Assembly (NCBI RefSeq): GCF_002954705.1
Contig: NZ_MSCO01000003.1
Span: 103,405 to 167,404, forward strand
Source of the DNA: Aliivibrio sifiae
Lineage (GTDB): Bacteria; Pseudomonadota; Gammaproteobacteria; Enterobacterales; Vibrionaceae
Direction: 5' to 3'
DNA length: 64,000 nt
The position numbers were made by a program, and so were the translations under genes. The notes below the pieces were generated by a model. It saw nothing but the letters and a program-made list of their open reading frames with translations, was not told where the DNA came from and did no database searches. This document shows, piece by piece, positions 36,610 to 45,998 of the stretch (position 1 is its first letter; each line of letters opens with the position of its first letter).

Positions 36610-37626
36610 TTATTTATTTAATTCCGTCGGTGTAGAGTAGAGAGTTAATCCTGATTGAATTGGAAAGGTAACGCCATTTACTGTTTCATTTTTGGTGGAT
36701 AGTTTGTTTTCATCTTTTGAAAAGGTTCGTTCTGAAATCATATATTGACGCTGATGACGACTCATTAAAACATGGACTTTATCGTTATTGGTTGCTTGCC
36801 ACACTCCAGTTTCAACGAGTTGCGGCTCATCGGTATTGTAATCATAGGTCGTAATAGCTGAGTGGTCGGCATTGAGTGTTAATCCAACAGTTAACCCTGA
36901 AATGCTTGTTCCAGTGTAAGTATTGGCCCAGTTAAGTGTTGTGTCTTTAGCTGAAAGCGTAGCGCAACCTTGATATGTTTTATCATGAATGACCACTTCG
37001 GAATTCCATCCGTAAATTGATTCAACCATGTTGTCTTTACAGATCCCTTTAGTCATCGTTAATGAGAAATCATCACTTTGGTAGTGACGTTTGTTCACTG
37101 AAAATTCTTGGTCCGTGATTGACTGCTTCTGCTTTGATTTTCCTATTTCAGAGAAAACTAAAGAGCCATCAACTACTTGAATATTCCAAAACGGCTCATT
37201 ACCAAACGCTTTGGTTGGTTGAATGCCCTTTTGACAAGAAGCCCCTTCACCAGCAACCAATGTGTTGATTTGAGAGACGACAAAACGAGCTGGATAATCA
37301 TTAGCAAATCCACCTTTAGGTGGTGCTTCAAAATGACCAATTAATTCGCCATACATCGCTTGGTAAGGGGTAGATTGGATATCATTACCTGCCTTCCATT
37401 GTTTTGGGGTTAGGTTTATCCAATATTGTTGGTCACTGCCACAAGGTTGAATACTTTGAGATTCATGCCCAATAATAACAGTGCCACGCAGTGTAAAAGT
37501 ATGAGGGACTTTTGGTTCGTTTGCATTGCTATTTTTAGGTTCTGAGTGGGATGCCCCCGCCGAAAACTGTTGGCTACATCCAGCTAAAAATAATAAAGGA
37601 GCTAAAGCCAGTAGTGATTTTTTCAT
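36610..37626 (-). CDS. Predicted lipoprotein of the COG3650 type
   Basis: The protein starts MKKSLLALAPLLFLAGCSQQ with a lipobox LAGC, so the mature protein begins at Cys19 or nearby and is anchored by lipid. The ATG at 37626 has AGGAAAATAGG before it; longer frames to 37695 only add a spurious leader. The 338-residue product carries a domain (TKAFGNEPFWNIQV...LVFSEIG...CATLS) seen in predicted membrane proteins of COG3650, and a second domain with an META/HslJ-like look (WANTYTGTSISGLTVGLTLNADHSAITTYDY), which is inferred. Function is unknown. Its downstream neighbour, the DTW gene, follows after 2 bases. Confidence 0.82.
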   Translation of the reverse strand: MKKSLLALAPLLFLAGCSQQFSAGASHSEPKNSNANEPKVPHTFTLRGTVIIGHESQSIQPCGSDQQYWINLTPKQWKAGNDIQSTPYQAMYGELIGHFEAPPKGGFANDYPARFVVSQINTLVAGEGASCQKGIQPTKAFGNEPFWNIQVVDGSLVFSEIGKSKQKQSITDQEFSVNKRHYQSDDFSLTMTKGICKDNMVESIYGWNSEVVIHDKTYQGCATLSAKDTTLNWANTYTGTSISGLTVGLTLNADHSAITTYDYNTDEPQLVETGVWQATNNDKVHVLMSRHQRQYMISERTFSKDENKLSTKNETVNGVTFPIQSGLTLYSTPTELNK

Positions 37627-37772
37627 CCTATTTTCCTGCATGATTAACATAAAGATTAGTATGCCATATGACACTAAAAATAGATTGGAATTCACCTTTA
37701 TCAGAGCTATTGATAATAAATTAGCGTAAAATGGTGGGGTTATTTAAATAAGCAAAGAGAGCTAAGAGCAAT

Positions 37773-38408
37773 ATGAGTTGGAACCTTTCGCCTTCAGACG
37801 TATTTAGCGCATCACCAGTTGTTCCAGTTATGGTTATTGAACAGCTTGAAGATGCGGTGCCAATGGCTCAAGCATTAGCCGCTGGTGGCATTAATGTATT
37901 TGAGATTACCTTACGAACTGCAGTTGCTTTAGAGGCGATAACCGCAATTCGTAAAGCTATGCCAAAAGCACTGGTTGGTGCTGGTACAGTGATCAGTACT
38001 CAACAATATGATCAAGCAGTTGAGGCTGGTGCTCAATTTATTATTTCACCAGGATTTACTCCAAGCTTATTAGCACATGCAAAAACCGCTGACACTCCAT
38101 TGATTCCAGGGGTTGCAACACCATCAGAAGTAATTCGAGCTATCGAACTTGGTTATGCGCACTTAAAATTTTTCCCTGCAAGTGCATTTGGTGGTCCATC
38201 AGTATTAAAAGCGATGGCAGCACCATTACCTCAAGTTCAATTTTGCCCAACCGGTGGCATTAATCCACAGAATGTTAATGATTATACTGCGTTAGATTGT
38301 GTTGCGACGGTGGGTGGCTCTTGGATGCTGCCAAAAGAAGCAATAGCTAATAAAGATTGGGCTCAAGTGATGAGACTTGCAAAAGAAGCGGTTGAATTGA
38401 TTAAGTAA
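37773..38408 (+). CDS. eda: KDPG/KHG aldolase
   Basis: Cleaves 2-keto-3-deoxy-6-phosphogluconate to pyruvate and glyceraldehyde-3-phosphate (Entner-Doudoroff pathway), and acts on 4-hydroxy-2-oxoglutarate. The 211-residue class I aldolase has PVMVIEQLEDAVPMAQAL, the catalytic Glu region in VFEITLRT, GAGTVIS and the Schiff-base lysine in LKFFPASAFGG. The C-terminal phosphate site is FCPTGGIN. A ribosome-site-like AGAGAGC precedes the ATG. No edd gene is adjacent, unlike in E. coli. A repeat tract follows directly after the stop. Confidence 0.96.
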   Translation: MSWNLSPSDVFSASPVVPVMVIEQLEDAVPMAQALAAGGINVFEITLRTAVALEAITAIRKAMPKALVGAGTVISTQQYDQAVEAGAQFIISPGFTPSLLAHAKTADTPLIPGVATPSEVIRAIELGYAHLKFFPASAFGGPSVLKAMAAPLPQVQFCPTGGINPQNVNDYTALDCVATVGGSWMLPKEAIANKDWAQVMRLAKEAVELIK

Positions 38409-38421
38409 GTATTGATAAGCC

Positions 38422-38543
38422 ATGCGCTTCGCTAACTAGATACTATAAGAGCAAGGGAAAAAAGATAGGATTCAGGGCTCAGGCTTTAGGAAGTTCAGAA
38501 GCAAAAGCTCCTGAAACCTGCAAGCGTAGCGCCCTGAAACCTG
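38422..38543. repeat. Composite of repeat family A (partial) and module C
   Basis: GCGCTTCGCTAACTAGATAC at 38425-38444 matches an inner arm of repeat family A but has no partner arm nearby. After a short spacer, 38467-38543 contains a different palindromic module with TTCAGGGCTCAGG, CTCCTGAAACCTGCAAGCG and CGCCCTGAAACCTG. The same module C text (CCTGAAACCTGCAAGCGAAG) recurs at 62450-62481. It fills the whole gap between eda and add. Confidence 0.75.
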
Positions 38544-38548
38544 TTTTA

Positions 38549-39550
38549 TTAGCGTTTTGCTGCAATATCACGCAATGCTTGTTTCTCAGCATCTGATAGG
38601 AAAGCCAGATCCAAACCATTAATTTGAATTTGACGAAGTTGTTCCTGAGTTAGACCAACTTTTGGTGCCGCAACTTCGTATTCATGAGGCAGTTCAATGC
38701 CTTCTACCGCCGGGTCATCTGTATTTAAACAAACCTTAACACCGTGAGAAAGGAAGGTTTTGATTGGGTGAGATTCAAACGAAGCCACTGTACTTGTTTG
38801 GATGTTAGATGTTAAACATGATTCGATACCAATATTATTTTTAGCTAAGAATTCCATCAGTTTAGGGTCTTCAATGGCTTTCACACCGTGGCCGATTCGA
38901 ACCGCCCCAAGCTCATTGATTGCTTGCCACATGCTTTCTGCGCCTGCCGCTTCGCCGGCATGAACAGTTATACGTAAATCGGCATCACGTACTTGTTTAA
39001 AGTGGCTAACAAAACGATCGCCAGGTTGACCGAGTTCATCACCAGCAAGGTCGATAGCAACCAGTTTGTTCTTTTGAGTTAATAGACCATCAAGTTCTTG
39101 CTGACAGGCATCTTGGCCGAAAGTACGGCTCATAATTCCGATTAAATTAGCTTTCACACCAAAATCACGACAACCCGCTTCAACACCATCAACAACAGCT
39201 TCAACAACACCTGCAATTGACAGGTTATGTTTCATTGCCATGTAATATGGTGAAAAACGTAGCTCTGCGTAATCGATTTGTGCGTTCATAGCATCTTGTA
39301 CATTTTCATAAGCAACACGTCGACAAGCGTCTAGATCGCCCAATACAGCAACACCCCAATCAAGTTTAGATAGGAAAGCCACTAAGCTAGGCTCTGCTTC
39401 AACGATCTGAACGTGTGGGCGTAGCGCTTCTAAGTCATAAGCGGGTAATGCAAGACCAAATTTTTGGCCTAGATCTAAAATGGTTTCAATGCGAATGTTG
39501 CCATCAAGGTGACGGTGAAGATCCGTAAGAGGGAGTGTTTTAGTTATCAT
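38549..39550 (-). CDS. add: Adenosine deaminase
   Basis: Zinc hydrolase converting adenosine and deoxyadenosine to inosine forms in purine salvage. The 333-residue TIM-barrel protein shows the metal-binding pair [10 protein letters not shown] at 8-17, the [11 protein letters not shown] zinc-histidine and catalytic-glutamate motif, RIGHGVKA, and the SLTSNIQT-type and [11 protein letters not shown] motifs at the C-terminus. It starts [20 protein letters not shown], matching E. coli Add. It is monocistronic; downstream are only repeat modules, and upstream is the regulator region of the Cache-GGDEF-EAL gene. Confidence 0.96.
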   Translation of the reverse strand: MITKTLPLTDLHRHLDGNIRIETILDLGQKFGLALPAYDLEALRPHVQIVEAEPSLVAFLSKLDWGVAVLGDLDACRRVAYENVQDAMNAQIDYAELRFSPYYMAMKHNLSIAGVVEAVVDGVEAGCRDFGVKANLIGIMSRTFGQDACQQELDGLLTQKNKLVAIDLAGDELGQPGDRFVSHFKQVRDADLRITVHAGEAAGAESMWQAINELGAVRIGHGVKAIEDPKLMEFLAKNNIGIESCLTSNIQTSTVASFESHPIKTFLSHGVKVCLNTDDPAVEGIELPHEYEVAAPKVGLTQEQLRQIQINGLDLAFLSDAEKQALRDIAAKR

Positions 39551-39684
39551 TATTGAACTATTCCTACAAAGGAGACGTGAATGCGTATAAATATTAAGAA
39601 TAAGTATAGAGAGTCGTGATGGTTATGTCAGCAGTAAAACGAATGAAAACAGCGCAATTTTAGGGATTACGCTGCGATGTTTAC

Positions 39685-42237
39685 TTATTCTGTTGGCCAC
39701 TCAGTCAATGGTAATGGTCGACTATAAAGAAAGCCTTGGGCGTGGTTATAGTTTAATTTTGCTAATAGATCTGCTTGCTCTTGCGTTTCAATTCCTTCGG
39801 CGACAAGGGTAATATTAAATCCTTTTGTCATGTTATATACGGCTGCAGCAATGGAAGATTCAACATTTTCAGCAGTCAGATCTTTAATAAAGGTGCGGTC
39901 TACTTTTAATACATCAAAAGGTAGTTTATGGATGTAGGCTAATGAAGAATAACCAGTACCAAAATCATCAATGGCAATTTGTATTCCTAAATCACGAATT
40001 TTTTTCATGGTATTGGTAGTACTTGTATCGTGATTCACTAAGCGAGATTCTGTAATCTCAAGGGTTAAGTTTTGCGCTGGTATTTTAGTTTGTTGGAGTA
40101 TGCTGCTTAACTCATCTAAGAAACCATCTTGGGTTAATTGGCAGACAGATAGGTTTACGTGCATATGGAAATCTTTCGGCCACAATCCTTTATTTATTCG
40201 CTCAACTGTATCCAAACAGGCCTGAGTTAATATTTGAGTGCCTATTGGAATGATCATACCGTTGTCTTCTGCTAGAGGTATGAAATCTAAAGGAGAAACT
40301 AAGCCTCTTCGTGGATTCATCCAACGGATAAGAGCTTCAGCGCCAATAATTCTCCCTGTTTTAAGATCAATAATGGGCTGATAAAAAGGCAGCATTTCGT
40401 TATTTTCTATTGCAGAAGCGAGCTCAGCTGTAATGTTCGCTTTGTGCTGTGAAGCTATTGCCATTTCTGGGGCGTAAAGAGAAGTATCTAAATTATTTTT
40501 CTTTGCTTGGCTTAAAGCAATGCTGGCATTTCTTAGCCATAGAGTCATGGCATCGCAATTTAAATCATCGTAGACAAGCCCAATTGATATCGAAATGAAT
40601 GTAGGGTTTGCGCTGATATGAAAAGGCGTCATGAAGCAAGCGTGCACATCGAGCGCATGTTGTTGTAATTGCTCAGTGCTATTTAAATTGGAAAAGAATA
40701 ATCCAAACTCATCCCCACCAACACGAGCAATCGCTATGTTTGATGTATGGAAGCTAGCTTTTAGGCGCTCAGTAATGCGTTGTAGTAATTGGTCACCCTC
40801 TAAGATACCTAAACTGTCATTAATGTCCCTAAAGTTGTCTATCCCAATTAATAATAAGCCTTGCTCGTATTCTTTTTGTGTACTAAGCATGGTGCGACTA
40901 TGTTCGATAAGACCTTGCCTGCTGAGTACTTGAGTTAGAGGATCAAAGAGTATTTGTTGGCGCATGGTTTCAAACGAAGATTGCAATTTATGAGTCATGT
41001 CATTGAAGGCATTTATTAACAAGGTGGTTTCATAAATACTGCCTTTGGCTTCAACGTTATTATTCCAATTCCCTTTGGCGATATTTCTGGCTGCATTAGC
41101 CGCTGTAAAGATCGGTTGAGTGACTTGAGTAATAGTGTAGATACCAACAAGTAACCCAGCGAAGGCGAGTAATATACCAAAGAGTAATCCTTTACGTTGC
41201 TCTTGTTGTAGGTTGCCGAGTAAATCACTTTCGACAATAGATGTGATAATGTACCAGTTGATGCCGTGATTATCGTTATATGGTGTAATTTGACTAAAGT
41301 AGCGTTCACCCTTGTAAGAAAAATAAAAAAAGTTAGCTATTTCCTTGTTTAATAATTGGTGTTTTTGGATATATTCAGCGCTTTTTTGTATTGCGATATC
41401 GGAGCTTTCTGTTGCTAATAATCGTGCACCATAAGGGCTTTGCTTTGTTCCTGGAGAAATGACGCTATCAATATTAGAGTGGGCAATAAGACGTTGTTGA
41501 TTGTCGATAAGGTAAATTGAACCTTTTGTGTCTTTTATTTTTTTTTGGAGAAAGTCATTAAAGGCGTCTAATTTTATATCTGCAGCGAAAACACCGACAA
41601 AATTTTTCTTATAAAAGACAGGGTGCATCGTAGAGATGGTTATTTCTTTAAGCTCGTCAGCATTGGTATAAATTTGAGACCATCTTAAAGTTAAGGAATT
41701 AACAACAGGTGTGTACCATGGTCGTTGGCGGGGGTCGTAATTAGGTATAATTGAGCGAATATCGTTAGATACTTGATTACCATGATAAATAATCAGATCG
41801 TCATCCGTTCTTTCATCCTGAAGCATGAGTGATAGGCCGTTATCACTGTTTCGACGAAAACCAATGTACTCTTTTTGCTCTCCACCAAATGAAAGTACAT
41901 CCATTTGTTTTAAATCGGTATATACCTCACTCAAGCTGTGTCTTAAGTAGTCTTGAATATTTTCAGTATTATTTGGTTGATATATTTGATAACGCTGGAT
42001 TTGATCAACCATATTTTGAACCGCGACATAGGGTGCTTTTAAGAAAACATTAAGGTCGGCATGAGTATTTTGGGTGTAAGAGGTGAGTATTTTTTGGCTT
42101 ACATTATCAACCAGTTTTTCATAACTTTTATTTTGGGTGTAAAAAACCACGCTGAGCGTTAACAGTAACACCGTAATGAAGGGGAGCATTACGGCGGTTC
42201 TTAAAGAAAACTGTTTTTTTGTGGTTAAATTATTCAT
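39685..42237 (-). CDS. Membrane-anchored Cache-GGDEF-EAL c-di-GMP protein
   Basis: About 850 residues from ATG 42237; a TTG at 42261 would add eight. An N-terminal membrane segment (about 16-37, MLPFITVLLLTLSVVFYTQ) is followed by a periplasmic double-Cache-type sensor (EYIGFRRNSDNG, YDPRQRPWYTPVV, FAADIKL) to about 340, a second membrane segment (GLLFGILLAFAGLLVGIYTI) and a HAMP-like region. The GGDEF domain keeps RVGGDEFGLFF near 505, and the EAL domain keeps IGAEALIRW near 632 with NLSVCQL, LEITESR, DDFGTGYSSL and KVDRTFI. Both active sites look complete, so the protein could make or degrade c-di-GMP. The signal is unknown. Confidence 0.92.
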   Translation of the reverse strand: MNNLTTKKQFSLRTAVMLPFITVLLLTLSVVFYTQNKSYEKLVDNVSQKILTSYTQNTHADLNVFLKAPYVAVQNMVDQIQRYQIYQPNNTENIQDYLRHSLSEVYTDLKQMDVLSFGGEQKEYIGFRRNSDNGLSLMLQDERTDDDLIIYHGNQVSNDIRSIIPNYDPRQRPWYTPVVNSLTLRWSQIYTNADELKEITISTMHPVFYKKNFVGVFAADIKLDAFNDFLQKKIKDTKGSIYLIDNQQRLIAHSNIDSVISPGTKQSPYGARLLATESSDIAIQKSAEYIQKHQLLNKEIANFFYFSYKGERYFSQITPYNDNHGINWYIITSIVESDLLGNLQQEQRKGLLFGILLAFAGLLVGIYTITQVTQPIFTAANAARNIAKGNWNNNVEAKGSIYETTLLINAFNDMTHKLQSSFETMRQQILFDPLTQVLSRQGLIEHSRTMLSTQKEYEQGLLLIGIDNFRDINDSLGILEGDQLLQRITERLKASFHTSNIAIARVGGDEFGLFFSNLNSTEQLQQHALDVHACFMTPFHISANPTFISISIGLVYDDLNCDAMTLWLRNASIALSQAKKNNLDTSLYAPEMAIASQHKANITAELASAIENNEMLPFYQPIIDLKTGRIIGAEALIRWMNPRRGLVSPLDFIPLAEDNGMIIPIGTQILTQACLDTVERINKGLWPKDFHMHVNLSVCQLTQDGFLDELSSILQQTKIPAQNLTLEITESRLVNHDTSTTNTMKKIRDLGIQIAIDDFGTGYSSLAYIHKLPFDVLKVDRTFIKDLTAENVESSIAAAVYNMTKGFNITLVAEGIETQEQADLLAKLNYNHAQGFLYSRPLPLTEWPTE

Positions 42238-42449
42238 AACGCTTTTGTTTACACCATCCAATTTTGTTTATTGCGAACGATTAATTCTATGCAAAGATAG
42301 TTATGTCTACTTACATCGCTTTCTATCTACATAAGTATAAGTAAGTTATCGACGACAATAAAGAAAACTTCAGTGGAGTTATCACGTTATATGAGCGTTT
42401 CCTTCTTTATTAGTTATAGTGGTTTGATTAACTTATTGTTTAAAAAGTA

Positions 42450-43850
42450 CTATTCAATTTCTTTTAATTTTCTGGTTAAGGTGTTTCTTCCCCAACCAAG
42501 CAGTTTCGCTGCATCTTGTTTATGCCCGTGAGTATGATGAAGGGCTTTTTCTAATAAAATACGTTCCACGTTAGGAATTACTTTATTTAAAATATCGACC
42601 TCTCCTTGAACGAGTTGCTCTTCTACCCATTCACTTAATTGGGCTTGCCAATCTGATGTACCTTGTTCGGATGCGGTGATGGTTGTGAATAGTTCTAGTG
42701 GTAAGTCAGAGGCAAGCACCTCTTGGCTGCTTGCCATTACGGTTAACCAGCGGCAGGTGTTTTCTAGTTGTCTGACGTTGCCTGGCCATGCGCATTCGCT
42801 GAGTTTACTACTCGCTTCTTTGCTGAGTGTTTTGCATTCAATCCCTAGCTCTTTAGAGGCTAAATGTAAGAAATGTTCTGTTAATTTTGTTATATCTTCA
42901 CGACGTTCACGTAGGGCAGGAATGTGTACCCGAATAACGTTTAATCGGTGGTATAGATCTTCTCGAAACCCCCCATCAGAAACCAACTTTTCTACATTTT
43001 GGTGTGTTGCTGCGATGATTCGCACGTCAACTTGAATTGGTGAATACCCGCCAACACGGTAGAACTGCCCGTCAGCAAGCACACGAAGCAATCTTGTTTG
43101 AATATCTAATGGCATGTCGCCAATTTCATCTAAAAATAAGGTGCCACCATTTGCTTGTTCAAATCGACCTTTACGAACCGAATTTGCACCAGTAAATGCG
43201 CCTTTCTCATGGCCAAATAGTTCCGATTCAATTAAATCTTTTGGGATAGCTGCCATATTAAGGGCGATAAATTCACTACTTGCTCTAGGGCTGTGACGAT
43301 GAAGCGCGTGGGCAACTAATTCTTTACCGGTGCCTGATTCCCCATTAATTAGTACTGAAATGGAAGAGCGAGATAACCGACCAATGGCACGAAAAACCTC
43401 TTGCATTGCAGGTGCTTCGCCAATAATTTCAGGTACATGATGCTCTTTATTTGGTTTATTAGTACTTTGTTTTTTTTGCTCTTGGCTATGGGCGAGCGCG
43501 CGTTCAACCAGAGTGAGTGCTTCATCAATATCAAATGGTTTTGGTAAGTATTCAAAAGCGCCTTTTTGATAAGCGCTGACAGCTGCATCGAGATCGGAGT
43601 GAGCCGTCATGATGATTACGGGTAATTCGGGGTAGTTTTCTTGAACATGATTCAAGAGAGATAAACCATCCATTCCAGGCATTCTGATGTCAGAAATGAT
43701 CACATCAGGAACATTACGTTCTAATGCTTGGATAACACTTTCAGCATCGCCAAAACTTTCACACATCATATTGGTGCTTGTTAATGTTTTTTCTAATACC
43801 CAGCGAATAGAGCTGTCGTCGTCAACAACCCAAATAAATCCTTTGCTCAT
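42450..43850 (-). CDS. ntrC: Nitrogen regulator NtrC (NR-I)
   Basis: Sigma-54-dependent enhancer-binding activator; phosphorylated by NtrB when nitrogen is scarce. The ATG at 43850 ([21 protein letters not shown]) gives 466 residues and has GGAGAAG before it; the frame extends to 43982 with no family support. The receiver has Asp54 in [11 protein letters not shown], Walker A is GESGTGKE, the sigma-54 contact loop is GAFTGANS, and the C-terminal Fis-type helix-turn-helix is [21 protein letters not shown]. It is downstream of ntrB after 73 bases and follows glnA in the glnA-ntrB-ntrC order. Confidence 0.97.
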   Translation of the reverse strand: MSKGFIWVVDDDSSIRWVLEKTLTSTNMMCESFGDAESVIQALERNVPDVIISDIRMPGMDGLSLLNHVQENYPELPVIIMTAHSDLDAAVSAYQKGAFEYLPKPFDIDEALTLVERALAHSQEQKKQSTNKPNKEHHVPEIIGEAPAMQEVFRAIGRLSRSSISVLINGESGTGKELVAHALHRHSPRASSEFIALNMAAIPKDLIESELFGHEKGAFTGANSVRKGRFEQANGGTLFLDEIGDMPLDIQTRLLRVLADGQFYRVGGYSPIQVDVRIIAATHQNVEKLVSDGGFREDLYHRLNVIRVHIPALRERREDITKLTEHFLHLASKELGIECKTLSKEASSKLSECAWPGNVRQLENTCRWLTVMASSQEVLASDLPLELFTTITASEQGTSDWQAQLSEWVEEQLVQGEVDILNKVIPNVERILLEKALHHTHGHKQDAAKLLGWGRNTLTRKLKEIE

Positions 43851-43923
43851 AAATTCTTCTCCGCGGTGTTTTTCAAGATAGTTGTCACTTATAAATTTAT
43901 CTTCATTGTGGTGGTTATTTTTA

Positions 43924-44967
43924 TTATTTAAGTGGTAGGTAAACTGTAAATGTTGTTTTTCCAGGCCAACTGGTGACATCAATTTTACCGTTGTGTTGAT
44001 CGATTAAGTTTTGTGAAATCGAGAGTCCAAGACCGGTGCCTCCTTCACGAGCACTGACCATGGGATAAAAGAGAGTATCTTGGATATGATTTGGAATGCC
44101 TGGGCCATTGTCGATGATTTCTATTTTGACGGCGAGACGATGACGTTGACCGTGAATGTTAGTTTGGTAATCAGTGCGAGTTCGTAGCGTAATACTACCA
44201 TCGGGTTGATCTTTTAATACCTCTGCTGCGTTACTGATGATATTTAATAGTGCTTGTTCTATTTGCTCTGCATCCATATCAAAGTCGGGCAAGCTAGGGT
44301 CATAATCTCGAATAATACGAACCTGATAGCTTGAATTTAATTCAATTAATTGGCGTACTTTTTCGATAATTGCGTGTAGGTTTTCAGGCTTTTTTTGCCC
44401 CAACTTTTGCGGACCCAGCAAGCGATCAACGAGATTACGTAATCGGTCGGCCTGCTCGATTATTATTTGGGTATATTCATGTAAATCAGGGTTTGGTAGC
44501 ATTCGCTCTAGTAATTGAGCCGCGCCACGTAAACCGCCTAATGGGTTCTTTATTTCATGCGCTAAGCTACGTACCAATACTTTGGCTGCTTGTTGCTGGG
44601 CGTGTTGATTAATTTCCTGAGATAAACGACGTTGTTGTTCTATTTGGCGAATTTCGACCAAAAGATACAATGATTTCTTTATTTCAATAGGGCTTGAAGT
44701 GACTTCTATGTATAAGGGACAGTTGTTAACGCTCATGCAAACATCGCTATCAGTAACACTTTGCCCTGTATCTAAAGGCAGCATTAACGTCGATAGAGCA
44801 AACTTAGTGTGCTGAAAAAGATCATCAAAAACATGAGCGGCCATTCGCTGGGCGCTTTGTGAAAAGAGTTGTTCAGCAGCAGGGTTGGCATAATGAATAT
44901 TACGTTGGTCATCAAGCAGCAAAATAGCAGTGACTTGGTTATCCAGTAGTTGCGTTGAAAAATCCAT
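43924..44967 (-). CDS. ntrB: Nitrogen-sensing histidine kinase/phosphatase NtrB (NR-II)
   Basis: Soluble two-component kinase controlled by PII; phosphorylates NtrC under nitrogen limitation. The 347 residues contain an N-terminal PAS domain (VTAILLLDDQRNIHYANPAAEQLFS), the phospho-accepting His137 in RSLAHEIKNPLGGLRGAAQLL, the N-box ALLNIISNAAEVL, DNGPGIP and the G-box GGTGLGLSISQ. No membrane spans are present. An NtrC-type site lies 33 bases before the start and probably allows NtrC to repress this promoter, as at E. coli glnLp. Confidence 0.97.
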   Translation of the reverse strand: MDFSTQLLDNQVTAILLLDDQRNIHYANPAAEQLFSQSAQRMAAHVFDDLFQHTKFALSTLMLPLDTGQSVTDSDVCMSVNNCPLYIEVTSSPIEIKKSLYLLVEIRQIEQQRRLSQEINQHAQQQAAKVLVRSLAHEIKNPLGGLRGAAQLLERMLPNPDLHEYTQIIIEQADRLRNLVDRLLGPQKLGQKKPENLHAIIEKVRQLIELNSSYQVRIIRDYDPSLPDFDMDAEQIEQALLNIISNAAEVLKDQPDGSITLRTRTDYQTNIHGQRHRLAVKIEIIDNGPGIPNHIQDTLFYPMVSAREGGTGLGLSISQNLIDQHNGKIDVTSWPGKTTFTVYLPLK

Positions 44968-44999
44968 AATCGAGCCACATCCTTGTCATCACATTTGAA

Positions 45000-45016
45000 T
45001 GCACCATTCTAGTGCA
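45000..45016 (-). promoter_or_regulatory. NtrC box before ntrB
   Basis: TGCACCATTCTAGTGCA is a perfect match to the NtrC consensus TGCACY-N5-RGTGCA. On the minus strand TAGAAT inside it could be the -10 of the ntrB promoter. Bound NtrC would then block transcription, as known for E. coli glnLp. Confidence 0.82.
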
Positions 45017-45088
45017 TCGTTACCTTTCTTAAAAGGCAGTGACTCTCCAAATTACGTGAATTTATACGCTCTTATTCACTATATGTAC

Positions 45089-45628
45089 TTATAGTTTGGA
45101 TGGTCGATGCAAGTGCACAGTCAGTATCTTTGATGATGCAATTCTCTTGCCGTCTTTTTGTGCGATAACGGTAATGATGTGAGTACCTCTTTCTATATTT
45201 GTAAGCTTCCATTCTTTAGAAGTCTGAGGTAAACCATAAGGTGAGCCATCGAGAATTAATTGAAGTTTTTCACCGACAACAAGTTTACGAGTAAGGTCTG
45301 TTAGTACCATTATATGGCCTCGTGAACTGCGAATAGTTTCTTCTTGAGAAAGGTTACTTATAGAAATATCTAATGGAGCTAGTGGTTCTTTAGATTTACT
45401 TTTTGCTTTTTTAGAGGTGTTTTTTTTCGATGCAGAAGGTGTTGGAATATTTTCAATTTCATTGGGTTCTGACGAAAATGAGAGTTGTTTTGATTTTACA
45501 CTGCTAGGAGGTGGAGTATCACTGAAATGCCTAACGCCTTTACTGTCTTCCCACGTATATACGGCATCTGCCATTGCTGGAAGAGAGAAAAGACTAACAA
45601 ATAAAAGAATTATGTAGGTATGAAGCAT
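45089..45628 (-). CDS. DUF4124 domain envelope protein
   Basis: A 179-residue precursor with a Sec signal peptide (MLHTYIILLFVSLFSLPAMA, cleavage after about residue 20). The DUF4124 domain follows at once: DAVYTWEDSKGVRHFSDTPPP. A Ser/Lys-rich linker (SKKNTSKKAKSKSKEP) leads to a beta-rich C-terminal part (LQLILDGSPYGLPQ, ITVIAQKDGKRIAS). Function is unknown. This gene between glnA and ntrB is, as I recall, a usual vibrio arrangement; it and ntrB are 121 bases apart. Confidence 0.87.
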   Translation of the reverse strand: MLHTYIILLFVSLFSLPAMADAVYTWEDSKGVRHFSDTPPPSSVKSKQLSFSSEPNEIENIPTPSASKKNTSKKAKSKSKEPLAPLDISISNLSQEETIRSSRGHIMVLTDLTRKLVVGEKLQLILDGSPYGLPQTSKEWKLTNIERGTHIITVIAQKDGKRIASSKILTVHLHRPSKL

Positions 45629-45933
45629 AGTTCCACCATTGATGATGGTTATTATTTGATTTCAAAACGGCTTTATATATGAAATCTCGTTTAGGTTATG
45701 TAATACATTAATTATCTGATCATTATTACTGGTTAAATAACTCAATAGCTATGTTAAAAATTATTGTAGAATAACTACTTATAAGCATTTTTGTCTTACT
45801 CTTAAGTGATTTTTCTGCGTAATAAATAGATCATCTAATTAGTTACATTGGTATAATTCAATACAATAAAACGTCAGTTATTTATTGTATGAATAAGAGT
45901 TAGTGTTGCGCGTAAACGAGGTTTTGCCAATAT

Positions 45934-45966
45934 AAAAAAGGCCCGCTTGTGAGGCGAGCCTAAAAA
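45934..45966 (-). terminator. Rho-independent terminator of glnA
   Basis: On the minus strand GGCTCGC and GCGGGCC (one G-U pair) form a stem around CTCACAA, followed by a T run. It is 33 bases after the glnA stop. The rest of 45629-45933 shows no further gene; it presumably holds the DUF4124 gene promoter. Confidence 0.85.
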
Positions 45967-45998
45967 CATTGATTTGATTTCAATTTGTTACGTCAGAA

